Shown: positions 41,781 to 53,489 of the stretch, piece after piece | Position numbering within the stretch: position 1 is the first letter of the stretch | Layout: each line of letters starts with the position of its first letter | NCBI GenBank assembly: GCA_036936605.1 | Contig: JAUPFV010000005.1 | Coordinates: 188,354,958-188,418,957 of the forward strand | Reading direction: 5' to 3' | From: Limnanthes douglasii subsp. nivea | Taxonomy: Eukaryota; Streptophyta; Magnoliopsida; Brassicales; Limnanthaceae | DNA length: 64,000 nt | Notes under the pieces: generated by a model | The model's database searches: none | What the model saw: the letters and a program-made list of their open reading frames with translations, nothing else | What the model was told of the DNA's origin: nothing | Program-made: the position numbers and the translations under genes

Positions 41781-44146
41781 TTTACCAATTCTCGAGCTAA
41801 TGGTTTGGTAAATGGATCCGATAAGTTCTCACTAGAATGTACATATGAGACCGATATAATTCCACTTTGAATTAGTTGTCTAACATACTCATGTATTAGA
41901 CTTATATGTCTAGACTTCTCATTGTAAATTCCATTGTATGCTTCACCTAATATTACTTAACTATCATAATGTATTCTATTTTCATATTCTCCTTTGAAGT
42001 GAATGATAGCTCCAACAAGAGATTTTTCAAATATTCAACCTCTTTACATGTTACATCTAATGATATAAACTCGGACTCCATAGTCGAGTAGGATATGCAT
42101 GTTTTCTATTTGAATCCCCATGAAAAAACACCACTTGTAAATATGAACACCCATCCTATAGTCGATTTGTTACCAGCTAGACTAGTGATCCAACTTGCAT
42201 CCCTGTATCTCTTAAGTATCATGGAAAAATTAGAACATTGGATACATGTGCCTTTAGTATTTTTCAAGTATCCTAGGACATTTCTAATTGAATTCCAATG
42301 TTTCGTACCTGGATTACTTTAAAATTAACTTGATTTACTCACTCAAAAAGATATATCTGCTCTAGTTCATAAATGTGCATACATTAACCTTCACATTACA
42401 CTAGCATATTCTAGTTAAGCCACCATTCTTTCTTTATTTTTTAAAAGTTTTAAACAATTATCAAATAGTGGTTGTTCAAATTTTAATTTTAGATGTTTGA
42501 ACTTGTTAAGTGTATTTTCAACATAATAAGATTGACTTAGGGCATAAACCTCATTATTTTTTAATACCTTAATCCCAAAATAGTATATACTTCGTTAAGA
42601 TCATTTATCTTAAAAGTAGATGATAAAAAACTATTTGTTTCATTAATCCATTTTACGTTATTACTTAATATTAGCAAGTCATCTACATATAGACATACGA
42701 TGACTAATACATCACTAGAAACTTTAGTGTATAAACATTTGTCCGCCGTATTATGTCTAAACCCATCAGATATAATAACATGATCAAAAATTTCATGTCA
42801 CGTCTTAGGTAGTTGTTTAAGACCATATACCGACTTAAAAAGCCTATATACTTTAGAATTATTCCCCTGAAGAACAAAACCCTCACATTTCTCTATATAA
42901 ATATCCTCATCGAGATCTCCATTTAGAGAAAACCATTTTTCATCCATTTGGTATATTTTTATTTTATATACCCGTGCAATTCCAAAGAACATCCTAATAC
43001 TTGTTGTCTTAGTTATCAGAGCATAGGTGTCAAAATAATTTATTACCTATTTTCTTCGAAAACCTGTTAATACCAATCTTGCTTGAAAGGCTTGAATGGT
43101 TCCATCCGTATGCCATTTGGTTCTAAATACCCACTAATAAGGATTTAGTAGTGAACCTAAAGTTAATTCCACTAAATTTCAAGTGTGATTTCATACTATT
43201 AAATCTATTTCATCATTTATAACCTATTGGAAATATGTAGAATCCCATGATGTTATTGCTTCTTTATATGATTTATGGTGGTCTTCTTAAGAAAGCACTA
43301 TCAGAATATTTTGAGTGAGTTATTTAAAATTTCCTTCTACTAAATTGAAAGAAATTGTTTAAGAGTCTATCTCATCAGATCTTAAACATATAGGTCTCGT
43401 TTCTCTTTAACTCCTACAAGGTTCTCATGGTTGCTCATCAACCAAATATGCTTTTTTAAAAGTCTTTTCCTTCCTTTGTACATGGGTTTGCATACGACTA
43501 TTATCATATAATTTTAAATTAAACAACTAAATTTCTCTTGATTCAAATATCATATTAGATTCAAAATCTAATAACCTATAAGCTTTGCTATTGGGTGCAT
43601 AAATAATAAACACACATCTTATAGATTTATTACCTAACTTTATTCTTTTTACATCCATGTCTTTAAAAAGTTCCAAACTCCCCCGCAATTTAAAGTAGTC
43701 TATGTTTGGTTTTCTCCCTTTTTATAACTCATATGGAGATATTCTGATTTTCTCAAAAGTAATATGATTACAAATATTACATATAGTTAAAACAACTTCA
43801 CCCAATGAATTAATATGAAAATTTAAATAAACTAGCATGACAATGGTCATCTCGATCAAAGTTTTATTTTTGCACTCAACCAATCCATTTTGTTGCGGCG
43901 TATAAGGTGTCGACCATTGATAAATTATCCCATGCTATTCACAAGAATTGAAGATTCCCCCCTCTCCCGAGAAATATTGTCCACCTATATTAGTACGCAG
44001 GATTTTAATCTTAGTGTCTAATTAATTTTATAATTCCGCTTTGAAGATCTTAAACATTTTAAGGCATCATCCTTATGTTTAAGAAAAATAGATATATGTA
44101 AATCTTGAAGAGTCATCAATGAATGTTATAAAGTATCTCTTACCCC
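41781..44146 (-). pseudogene. Split copia, left part: integrase core, RT and RNase H
   Basis: Read on the minus strand from 44146: KRYFITFIDDSSRFTYIYF, LRTNIGGQYFSG and QWSTPYTPQQNGLVE, which is the copia integrase core with its Asp, Asp(Asn) and Glu region. RT follows near 42990-42800 (YKIKIYQMDEKWFSLNGDLD, YRLFKSVYGLKQLPKT). RNase H follows near 42230-41800 (RYRDASWITSLAGNKSTI, STMESEFISLD, NLSDPFTKPLARELV). Numerous stops and shifts. The reading is cut off exactly at the T1 insertion and resumes at 52914. Confidence 0.82.
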
Positions 44147-44572
44147 TAATAAGGGAATACAATATTAAACAAATAAGTAGAATTGGATAAATAAAAGAGT
44201 TAATTTAATGTAATAAAGTATTGGGTATAAACTTAATAAACATGTAATATTGAGGGTGATTTATGTAATAACTAGTACTTGTGTCTATAATAGTAAAGTA
44301 ATAGGGTATAAAGTGGCATATTAGGAGGGTTTAAAATCTATATTAGGAATTTACCACTCGTACCATATAAAGGACAACCCCTTTGGGAAAATGATCCAAT
44401 TATTAGTAAATTATTACTATATTATTATTTTTGTCTCTTTATCTCTCTAATCGTTCCATTTTTCTCTCTAAAAACACTTATATACGATCAATTTTGTGAC
44501 AAATACCCCCATACAAACATCATCGTGACATGAAATTCAGTAAGAAATATCTGGAACTCTCATTGGCGCCAT
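44147..44572 (+). repeat. T1 5' LTR
   Basis: Starts TAATAAGGGAATAC (the second base may have been G) and ends GGAACTCTCA. A CATATAAAGG TATA box lies at about 44364-44373. CTCTCT-rich stretches follow it. Confidence 0.85.
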
Positions 44573-44689
44573 CTATGGGAACAATGATTGGTATCCGGAA
44601 TTGTTGTTCCAAAACAATAGTATTATTTTAAAAACGCTATGAGAGTGATGGGGACATAAATCTGAGGAGAACTAGAGATTGGTACGAAA

Positions 44690-45790
44690 AATTGTGTGAC
44701 TGGAGACTCATCTCGAGATCTCCTGATCGAGGAACAAATAACTAACAAAGGAAACGATAATGACCGCTATGCCAAGGAGCTGGTAGAAGTATCTGTCGTA
44801 GTAGATCGTAGGAAAAAACTTTTGCAAGACATTGAAAGATTGAATACTGAAAAAGAAGCGATAATTAGTTCACCGAAACTTAACTCAAAGGTCCAAAGAG
44901 AACAGATGTTTGGAAAAAAAACTTATTGAATATGATCCTCGGATCGAGGACAGACGTCAAAGGAAAATCCATTACTCCTCAAAGAGAATAGTGAGATCCA
45001 GACATCGTTATGAGACAACATAATCTAGTGATTATTCATCGTACAATTCACATGAATCTCTCTATTTAGGAAAGGATAATCGAAGTCTAAAAATCTACAA
45101 GAGAAAAGATTTGAGAAAGCGAATATGTGGTCCAGGAACATCTCATACAACTAAGGTTGTGAAGAGAGAAACGTCCAACCATGGGAAAAAAGGTCTGGAT
45201 CCGAGAAGTCGAATAAAATTATGCATGTAACTCGACGGGAATAAGTAACTCCACATATGCAAATTCCTTTGGGAATCCATAATCTTGAGTATTGTGTGAG
45301 TAATAAATTCACCTATCCATCCAAATAAGGTTTATACACAACATTGAATGAAGTCCGAGGGTAGTGCGTACAAAGTTGGTCATAATTGGAGGTTATCTCA
45401 CATTTCCCTGGAAATCCTTTCAGGGCATCTGCCTAAGTGGTTTGATATTTCTAAGCTGGAAATTGTGGATGCGAGACAAGATCTGGACATATACAAAAAT
45501 TCAAGACTGTTATGATTAACTATGATCATGATGATAAACATTTATGCAAAGCCTTCTCTCAAGCATTTAAGAACGCAGCTTCCAAGTAGTACAATCATTT
45601 GCCTGAGGGTTGCATAATATTTTTTGGTATGATCTCGAATATGTTTCGTCTGCATTTCGTGGGAAGTAAAAAGGACTATACGAATGTCAATACGATTATC
45701 TAGTGTAGGCAGAAATTGGGAGTTAGTCTTGATGATTATACAAACTGTTTATGCTAAGACCGATATTGAAAGTTGTGAAGATAAAGTGGC
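44690..45790 (+). pseudogene. T1 gag remnant
   Basis: Plus-strand translation gives a charged N-terminal part (44696-44929) and, near 45440-45700, DISKLEIVDARQDLDIYK and text similar to FWYDLEYVFRLHFVGSKK. This is a retrotransposon gag layout like that of T2. Frame changes and stops occur every 50-100 codons. Confidence 0.65.
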
Positions 45791-45849
45791 ATTAATTTCT
45801 AATACAAAGGGGCATTGCTTTACCACATTTATACAAAAATTTGTCTCTA

Positions 45850-46400
45850 ATACTTGGTTTTGAAGATGATGACATGAGGGATATAGTTGGTCCACATAAA
45901 GATGTGGTAGTTATTATAGCAGAATCTGCTAAAGATCAGTTACGAAGAGTTTTGATTGATATTGGTAGCTCAACTAACATTATGTTCATGACCACTTAAA
46001 ACAAGATAAATAATCCACCAACAATCCTACGATTAGAAAATTGTAGGGTTTACCGAAGTAACAGCTAAAGTGGTAGGATAATTTAAGGGGAGACTTGAAC
46101 TAGGTCGTGGGCCATTCAAAAAGGTAGTATCAATATTGTTTATTATGGTAGACACTTCAACGTCTTACAATGAAATATTTGGAAGTTCTTGCGTGTCTAG
46201 AATGCATGATGTAGCATCAACCATTCACAAATATTTGAGGTATGTCGTGGGAAACAATGTCGGAATAGTCAGAATTCGTCAAAAGATGACAAGTGAATAT
46301 TATCGAACGAATTTGGCCCTAAAGCAATTCAAGGGGATGAGTCGAATAAATAATAACAATCAACGGGGTTTTCCTCGAGACCGATCTCGTAGATGATCAG
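45850..46400 (+). pseudogene. T1 protease remnant
   Basis: The block PHKDVVVIIAESAKDQLRRV leads into LIDIGSSTNIMF, a retroviral-type aspartic protease site with Ile where Ser is expected. The downstream flap part is scattered over frames (for example SYNEIFGSSCVSRMH near 46155). Confidence 0.7.
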
Positions 46401-47530
46401 AAAGAGACCTCCGCCTTTATGATCCCATACGAAAGTTTTGAGGATCATGTTTTATCTCAGGGTAAAATTTTAAAAATTGGCACAAAGTTTTCTCTAGAGG
46501 CGAGGGAGAAGTTAATTCAGTTTTTGTCGACAAAGTTACACATGTTTGCATGGTGTATGGAAGATATGATATGGGTTATTACTGATATAATTTGTTATAA
46601 GTTAGCAGTCTCAAGTAATGTTTGTCCGATCATCCAGAAGAGGAGATCTTTTTCCAAGACAAGTATGAGGAACTTTTAGGTGAGGTAGATCGGTTAAACA
46701 AGGTCGGGCACATACGTGAGTCGTAATATCCTTTGTGGACTGCTAATCCGGTTTTGGTGAAGAATAAGAATGTCAAATGGCGAATGTGTGTAAATTTCAC
46801 TGATCTAAATAGGTTGTGTCCAAAAGATCTTCTCCCGGTTCCACGAATAGATCAGTTAGTGAATTCTACCTCGGGGAATCGATTACTTTCTTTATGAATG
46901 CATATGTTGGATACAATCAGATCCAAATTGATCCAAAGTATCATGTAAGCATCACTTTCATCACTGGAAAGGTTTAACTGCTATAAATTTATGCCGCTTG
47001 GGTTGAAAATTTTGAGGCAATTTATCAGCGCCTACTAAACAAAGCTTTTGAGATGCAGATTTGGAGGAATGTTGAGGTCTATATTAATGATATTTTAGTA
47101 AAGTGTACTAAGGATGAAAACTATTTGGAAGAAACTTTTGCTAACTTAATAAAATATAAATTTGAACTTGAATCTAGAAAAATGTACATTCGGAGTGCGA
47201 TCCAAAAAGTTTCTTGGGTACATAATCAGTGAGCGGGGGATATAAGTTGATCCGATACACCTAAATACTCTAAGCACAATGGCACCACCTCGAACGATTA
47301 AATAAGTACAAATTTTGACATGGAGATTAGTAGCATTGAATAGATTCATATCACGATCAATCAGACAAGTATGCTCCTTTTTTCCAAGTATTGAGACGAG
47401 CAAATAGTTTTTATTGGACTCAAGAGTGTTCTGAGGCGTTTTATCGAATCAAATAATATCTTTCTTCACCAGAAATGTTGACAAAGCGGAAGTCGGGGAA
47501 GAAATTAAACGTTTATCTAGCGGTTCCATC
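46400..47530 (+). pseudogene. T1 reverse transcriptase remnant
   Basis: Recognisable blocks are LHMFAWCMEDMIWV, PLWTANPVLVKNKNVKWRMC with VNFTDLNRLCPKD, and EVYINDILVKCTKDENYLEE. The last carries the catalytic motif as YIND instead of YIDD. The text ends with KKLNVYLAVPS, the very start of the RNase H domain, at about 47530. There it is joined to integrase C-terminal sequence. Confidence 0.78.
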
Positions 47531-47544
47531 CTAAGTAATCTTCC

Positions 47545-47903
47545 CCTCATATCGAGTCAACGACTACTTCAAAGAAACCACTGATAAAGGAAAGTGTACA
47601 AAGTTAGATTTGATAAAAGAAAAAATAAAGAGAGCACAATTGAATTCTTTGCACTATCAAACCCTTATGAGAAAGTACGCTTCTAAAGTTAGACGACGAG
47701 AATTCAAAGCAGGTGATAAAGTGTGGAGGAATGTATTTCTTCATACGAAAGAAAAACAACTTGGTAAGCTAGGGCGTAACAGGGAGGGACCGTATACGGT
47801 AACAAAGAAAGTTAAGTCGGGGACATATCGACTTAAAGATAAAGAAGGAGGAGATCTTCATCACCCGTGGAATATTGAGCACCTCAAATTGTATTTAGAA
47901 TGA
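47545..47903 (+). pseudogene. T1 integrase C-terminal fragment
   Basis: A 97-codon frame at 47610-47903 reads LRKY-like text, then KVRRREFKAGDKVWRNVFL and GREGPY-type residues (NREGPYTVTKKV), ending HHPWNIEHLKLYLE. This matches the GPY/F-type end of Tat integrases and aligns with the T2 copy at 58744-59016. RNase H, the archaeal-type RNase H and the integrase core are all missing upstream. Confidence 0.82.
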
Positions 47904-48045
47904 ATATGTACAGTTGTAAATATTTTTGAAATTTGTTTGAAGTATCGTTAACGTACTATTTCCTACCTTGGTGGCTCAGGAAGGTTTTAATGAGGTGCCC
48001 ATATAGCCGACTTATATATAATATATATTTGCCATCTTAAAACAA

Positions 48046-48450
48046 CTTGTACAATTTTTATCTTCTTGGACCAGAAGGGTCTTCCAACGAATGTTGGTCT
48101 ATAATTTTTATCTTCTTGGACTAGAAGGGTCTTCCATCGAATGTTAGTCTACAATTTTTATCTTCTTAGTCCAAAAGAGTCTTCTAACGAATGTTGGTCT
48201 ACAATTTTTATCTTTTTGGACCGAAAGAGTCTTCCAACGAATGTTGGTCTACAATTTTTATCTTCTTGGACCGTAAGGGTCCAATGAATGTTGGTCTATA
48301 ATTTTTATCTTTTTGGACTAGAAAGGTCTTCCAACGAATGTTGGTCTATAATTTTATCTTCTTGTACCAGAAGGTTCTTCCAACGAATGTCTATCTACAA
48401 TTTTTATTTTCTTGGACCAGAAAACTCTTCTAAAAATGTTGGTCTACAAA
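48046..48450 (+). repeat. T1 tandem array of a 50-bp unit, eight copies
   Basis: Units start TCTTCTTGGACCAGAAGGGT and continue CTTCCAACGAATGTTGGTC. Starts lie at about 48061, 48111, 48161, 48211, 48261, 48307, 48356 and 48407. A few units have small deletions. The array lies about 150 bp behind the pol stop, in the 3' untranslated region. Confidence 0.92.
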
Positions 48451-48960
48451 ATATGGAAGTCTTTATAAAATTTAACCATAATAAAATTTTCATATGGGAA
48501 AGTTTGGAGGAAACAATATGGGATCTTTTACAAAATTTAAGTATAACAATATTTTTATATAAATAAAATTAAAAAATATGGAAGCGTTTTATATACGATC
48601 AGTATAATAATATTCTTACATAAAAAAGTTTGGAGGAAAAATGTGGGAATCTACAAAAGTTAAGTATAACAATATTTTCATATGAAAAAGTTTAAAGTAG
48701 AAAGTTGAGAATCTGTCATAAAAATTAAGTATGATAGTTTTTCCGTATCAAAAATATTTTTTATAAAAATTGTAATAAAATTTTCATATATTAAATAGTA
48801 AGGAATGAGTTAAGAATAATTTATGAAATTTAAGCAAAATAACATTTTTTATATGGATAAAGTTGGAGGAAGAACTTCAGAGATCTTTGGTTATGAAAGA
48901 TAACGATTGATAATGTTTCCCATATGAAAACGTTTGAGGGAAAACATATAACTGAAGAAC
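48450..48960 (+). repeat. T1 second degenerate tandem array, ~65-bp period
   Basis: The phrase TATAACAATATTTTCATATG followed by AAAGTTTGGAGGAAAA recurs about six to seven times with small gaps. It is more diverged than the 50-bp array just upstream. Confidence 0.7.
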
Positions 48961-49098
48961 CTTTCTATTAAGAACTGTTACATTGTAGAGTATGTCATGA
49001 GAACACAAAAACTTAACAAAGATATTCCCATGGCATAATCTGTTCACAAGATGTACACAAAAAACATTGAAGAAAAAACTAGGTAACATATCAAAGCA

Positions 49099-51978
49099 TT
49101 ACTCCGAGAGGGTACCAACTACACTGCCTTCCGATGACATACTATTGGAAGAAGAACTATTTGACCCCTCTGAGTCACTGGTTGAATCTTCATCTACTAG
49201 GGAAACTCCCTACAAATTATGCCTTTCAATGAGACGCTCCCAAACACTTCCTAGCTTCAAGTTAAGTGTTCATGCATTTCCACTTAAAGCCGACTTGATG
49301 TTTGTGTCTCTCTCCTCCAAGAGGGAAACACAATCGGTTGCGAATTCCTCAAGATAAATATTTTTATACTGCCCAGTGGTATCCGTAATAGATTGTTTCT
49401 AAGCAATGAATTTTTCTCAATCTCTTTGCAACACTCTCAAAACGTGTCTTGGTTCAATTACAGGAATAAAAAAGGCCATCAATAATAATATTTCGCTCAA
49501 TGTTTTTAGTGACAAACCGCTCCCACTCATTGTCAAACTCCTCATTCTCCTTTAATTGGGCTTCAACTACTTCAATCTTTCTTGGATCCTAAACGTAATT
49601 TTTCTTCTCAACGTCAACCTCCTCCTCCAACCTTTTCACGTTGGACCTATTATGGATGACTTCCTATCTATTACGGTCCTCCCGATTGGATTTTCTTTCA
49701 AGAAGAGCAGCAACATGCAATAATATGTTAATCTTATTAGCTAAGAAGTCGTTTTAATAAACATCAAAATAAGCCGAAGCAGAGGGAAATATTCTATGTA
49801 TTCCCTGAAAGTTCTTCTTGATTCGCTTGACCAATCACACGTTTTCTTTGAGAAACAGATTCTCCACCAGAATATGAATCGACAACAACTACCTTTTTTA
49901 TCATAGGCAAGCTCGGATCAGTCGTATTATCATCATCTTATTCACCAATAAGTTTCGTCTTGCCTTTTTCTTTGATATAATGTCTTTACGATGGTCCTAC
50001 ACCACCATCTTTATTTTCTAATAAGTTTCAACTTAACCAAAACTTCTGTCTCAACATTAGCGTCTTGTCTCCCCATAGCTTCAGTTTCTAAACTAGTATC
50101 ACCATCAGTATTATCATCTTCCTCTTCATCATTTTTGGAGTCCCAATGAATAGGAGCTGTAACCCTAGTGTTCTCCATAGGAGGGACCATAAGATCTTTC
50201 ATGTTCTTAGCCTGGGTCAAATCATACCTCCAAAGATGACTCTTGGCCAAGTTTGAGGGAGTAAAAAACCTATGGAACTGATGGTTCCAAGTACTGCTAG
50301 CTCAATAGCTCAATTGTGCAAAGGTCTGATTAGCTAATTTAACATAGTCCTCGAACGATTTGGCTGTCCCTTTCATTACTGCCCCCAAATAATTTTTTTA
50401 TTAGAGCGAATAACTTGGAGTAAATACAAGTAAATCAGGAATAAAAACAAGTACCTCGATTAGTCCACTTCAAAGTAAGACGATGGTGCAGCTTATCGGA
50501 ACGTTCAAAGCATGTCTCCCATAGTCAGGAGAAGAAGATGAATCTTTGCTTCCACTTCTTTTCAGCCGTTAAAAGATCTTTCACGATCTTGTAGTTTCTC
50601 CCAATAGATAGTAAATAGAATGGAAAGTACCTCGATTAGTCCACTTCAAAGTAAGACGATGGCATAGCTTATCAGAACCCTCAAATCTTGTCTCCCATAG
50701 TCAAGAGACGAAGATGAATCTTTGCTTCCAGTTATTTTCATCATCTAAAAGATCATTTACAATCTTGTATTTTCTCCCAATAGATAGTAAATAGAAGGGA
50801 AATGGGAGTTTTTAGCCACAACTGTTAATCCAACTAATTCCTTCATAGAAAATATGAGCAATGAAATTTGAGAAGCCATTACACACTCCATGAATGTGAA
50901 CCACATGTTGGGGCCGACTTAAGTCAAACGTAACTGTATCATATGAAAGTACTCTAGTAAATTAACATCAAGAGGAAGTAGACCACATTTTAAAATCTCT
51001 TAGTAAACAATCAAGTTGTGATCTTGAACGAACAAAGGTGCTCTCTAACATCAGGAAATCAAATTTTGATGGAGTCTGGAATCCCCCACCAGTCCCTTAG
51101 TTTAATATCCTCGAACGGATGAAAATACTAGTAATTTATGTTGTGAAGTGCTTGAAGCTGGTTGCTTCAACCTTATAAAGATTGTTTCCAAAGATGGCTT
51201 CTAGATTCAAAGGCACTTTAACAGGGCATTTTTTCTTTTTATTCTTAGATGCTTCTCCCAAGTGAACATGAGAGTGTGTCACAACTTCAAGATGAGAAGA
51301 TCTGTGAGTTGATCTAGAAGATCCAATGGGAGGAATCAATGCAGGGATAACTTGGATGAGTTGAGCTTCAACATCAATTATAACCTCTCATTCTTGTTTT
51401 TCACCCGACTCATCAATTAAGTGTTTTCCTTGCACTACTCGAATAGACTTTAAGGGTGAACCAACAACTTTATATGTTCAAACAGATTTTGATGAATGTT
51501 TTTTAGGAGTGACCATGAGGTCTGTTTGGGGAGTATATTGTGGTTATACCTGAGAAGTAGGAACATATGACTTGATTCTTATTTTTATGAAACATTTAGT
51601 TGGCCCCAAAGAGTTTTTCTATTTTGATCGATCTTTTTTAGCTTTTTCAGAAATCTGATGCTTGTCGCCCATCGGGAGAAACAAAGAGCTCTTGTGAATT
51701 TCTTTGGAAGGACCAAGGTCACCCTTGTCACACTTCAGACAAGTTTGACCGGGGGGCTGGATAATAGGAGGATTAGATGAAATATTGTTACGTGAGGTTC
51801 CTCCTGCTTCCAATTGTTGCTGAATAGGAGGCCATTAACCATAAAACGTTGTTTGAAAAATTTGTAAAGGCCTCGATTCTTCTTCTACGCTGGAAGCCTT
51901 TCTTTCTACAAAACGGTTTCCAATATTGAACCACTTCCAAAGTTTAAATTTCTCAAGCTCTTCGGAGTCCTTAGACAT
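49099..51978 (-). pseudogene. T1 antisense reading frame, decayed
   Basis: On the minus strand a start near 51978 gives MSKDSEELEKFKLWKWFN. Proline/serine-rich text follows, then basic KNKKKKCPVKV. A central block near 50960-50760 includes PLDVNLLEYFHMIQLRLT and SIGRKYKIVND, similar in wording to the 'putative gypsy type transposon' domain. The C-terminus is Ser/Asp/Glu-rich (EDSTSDSEGSNSSSSNSM) and ends at a stop at 49099-49101. About ten stops or shifts interrupt it. The T2 frame has the same order of parts. Antisense frames between pol and the 3' LTR are reported for Tat elements; their role is unknown. Confidence 0.65.
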
Positions 51979-52490
51979 GAAAGGTCAAAGAAAAGGTTTA
52001 GTGGGAAAATTTATTTCTCTCTTTAGACAAAATACTTGTTTTATCTCTTTAGAGCTGGAAAATATGTGTAATCTTGAAGTTATGAGTAGAGTAAACTATT
52101 TATAGTGATAGTGTGGGCTTATAAGGAATCAAAGGCCCAAATAAGCTAAAGGATTTTCTTAGAAAACGGGTACCTAAAAAAGACGAAGAGGTTTTTGGAA
52201 CAACTACTTTACCTATGATTTGATGCACACATGTATCATGAAGTGAAAAGGTTTTCTTACAGGCCTCCTCATCTAATAATTCTTTTGAAAGGCATGCTCA
52301 TGAGTTTCAGGAATCAATTAACACATGGAATCAAATGATGACATTAATCTAAAACTTTTCTGACACATGCACAAGGCCTAACATGCAGGCTACCTTTCAA
52401 GTTCTACCCTAGCACGCAACCTCAAAAATATGATCAATGAGCATAAGGTCATCATTATCAATGATGAAGTCATGAGTCTAGAGAAGGACT

Positions 52491-52503
52491 AGGGGGGGGG
52501 GGG
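52491..52503 (+). promoter_or_regulatory. T1 polypurine tract
   Basis: A run of one A and twelve Gs three bases before the 3' LTR, the expected site for plus-strand priming. The uninterrupted G run is unusually long. Confidence 0.8.
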
Positions 52504-52506
52504 TAC

Positions 52507-52913
52507 TAATAAGGGAAGAAAATATTGGAAAATACAAGTAGAATTGGATAAATAAATGAGTTAATTAATGTAATAAAGTATTGGTATAAACTTAATAAGC
52601 ATGTAATGATGAAGTTGTTTTATGTAATAATTAGTACTTACGTGTATAATTAGTAAAGTAATAGGGTGTAATTAGCATATTAAGAGGGGTAAACCTGTAA
52701 ATTAGATATTTACCACTTCTACTATATAAAGGATAACATCTTTTTGAGAAATGATCCAATTATTACTACATTATTCCTTTTATCTATTTCTCTCTCTAAT
52801 TATTTTGTTTCTCTCTCTAAAAATACTTGCATACAAACATTACTATGACAGATACCCCAAACAAACATCATCATGATTGGGAAAACTTCACTAAGAAATC
52901 TCTGGAGCTATCA
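52507..52913 (+). repeat. T1 3' LTR
   Basis: Starts TAATAAGGGAAGAA and ends GGAGCTATCA. A CTATATAAAGG TATA box lies near 52720. It differs from the 5' LTR at many single bases and small gaps, so the insertion is not recent. Confidence 0.85.
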
Positions 52914-53046
52914 ACCCCCACGTATCAAGATACCGTTAAACTCACATATGACGATGTGTATTGGTCTAACAATTTTGTGCATCTTTTTACTGATTTGTAA
53001 GGATTTTGGATTACCTTTGATTTTACACAACTAACATTTTTCAAAC
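52914..53046 (-). pseudogene. Split copia, middle part: integrase zinc region
   Basis: Minus-strand translation between the two Tat elements gives FEKC, a stop, LCKIKGNPKSLQISKKMHK and IHIVICEFNGILIRGG. The end (at 52914) joins in frame to KRYFITFIDD at 44146, across T1. This is the segment between the CxxC zinc ligands and the core of a copia integrase. Confidence 0.82.
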
Positions 53047-53345
53047 TGATATGTAAGTAGAAATTTAAGGACTAAAATGTAAATAATGTAAGTTTAGTGG
53101 AACAATTATGATTAGGTAATTCTATTGAGGACTAAGGGTAATTTATCACTTTATGTAACCATTTTCAGTTTAAAGCTAAGTCCTAGCACCTTTATATAAA
53201 GGCCAAAGCTGAATTAATAAAGGGGTTGGACACTTTTTGATCTAACTCAATTGTGCTCTGACTTTCTTTCTCTAAAAGTACCCTTTCTCTAAAACTTGTA
53301 TATTACTTTTTCCTAAGAGAACACTCTTGATAATTGAACTCATCA
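53047..53345 (+). repeat. T2 5' LTR
   Basis: 299 bp, starts TGATATGTAAGTAG and ends GAACTCATCA. A TTTATATAAAGG TATA box lies at about 53191-53202, followed by CT-rich leader sequence. Confidence 0.85.
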
Positions 53346-53489
53346 AATTGGCGACTCTACTGAGGACAATTAAGAATCAATGACTTACCTGTTCGAATTT
53401 CAATACAATCTTCTTATTTTTTTCGTTTGAATTATTATAATGAATTCCGAAAACAATCCGTCACTTTGATCAGCGATAAAAACATTAAA

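Larger units (their letters stand above)
44147..52913 (+). mobile_element. T1: Tat-lineage Ty3/gypsy element, deleted pol, antisense frame
   Basis: LTRs at 44147-44572 and 52507-52913 bracket 7.9 kb. The 5-bp repeat ACCCC flanks it perfectly (44142-44146 and 52914-52918), and the host copia reading continues across it. The primer-binding site TGGCGCCATCTATGGGA (44574-44590) begins two bases after the 5' LTR. A G13 purine tract precedes the 3' LTR. Gag, protease, RT and integrase C-terminus are present in order but broken, and RNase H plus most of integrase are deleted. Behind pol lie two tandem-repeat arrays and a 2.9-kb antisense reading frame. That layout and the primer type fit the Tat lineage. 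Confidence 0.88.
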
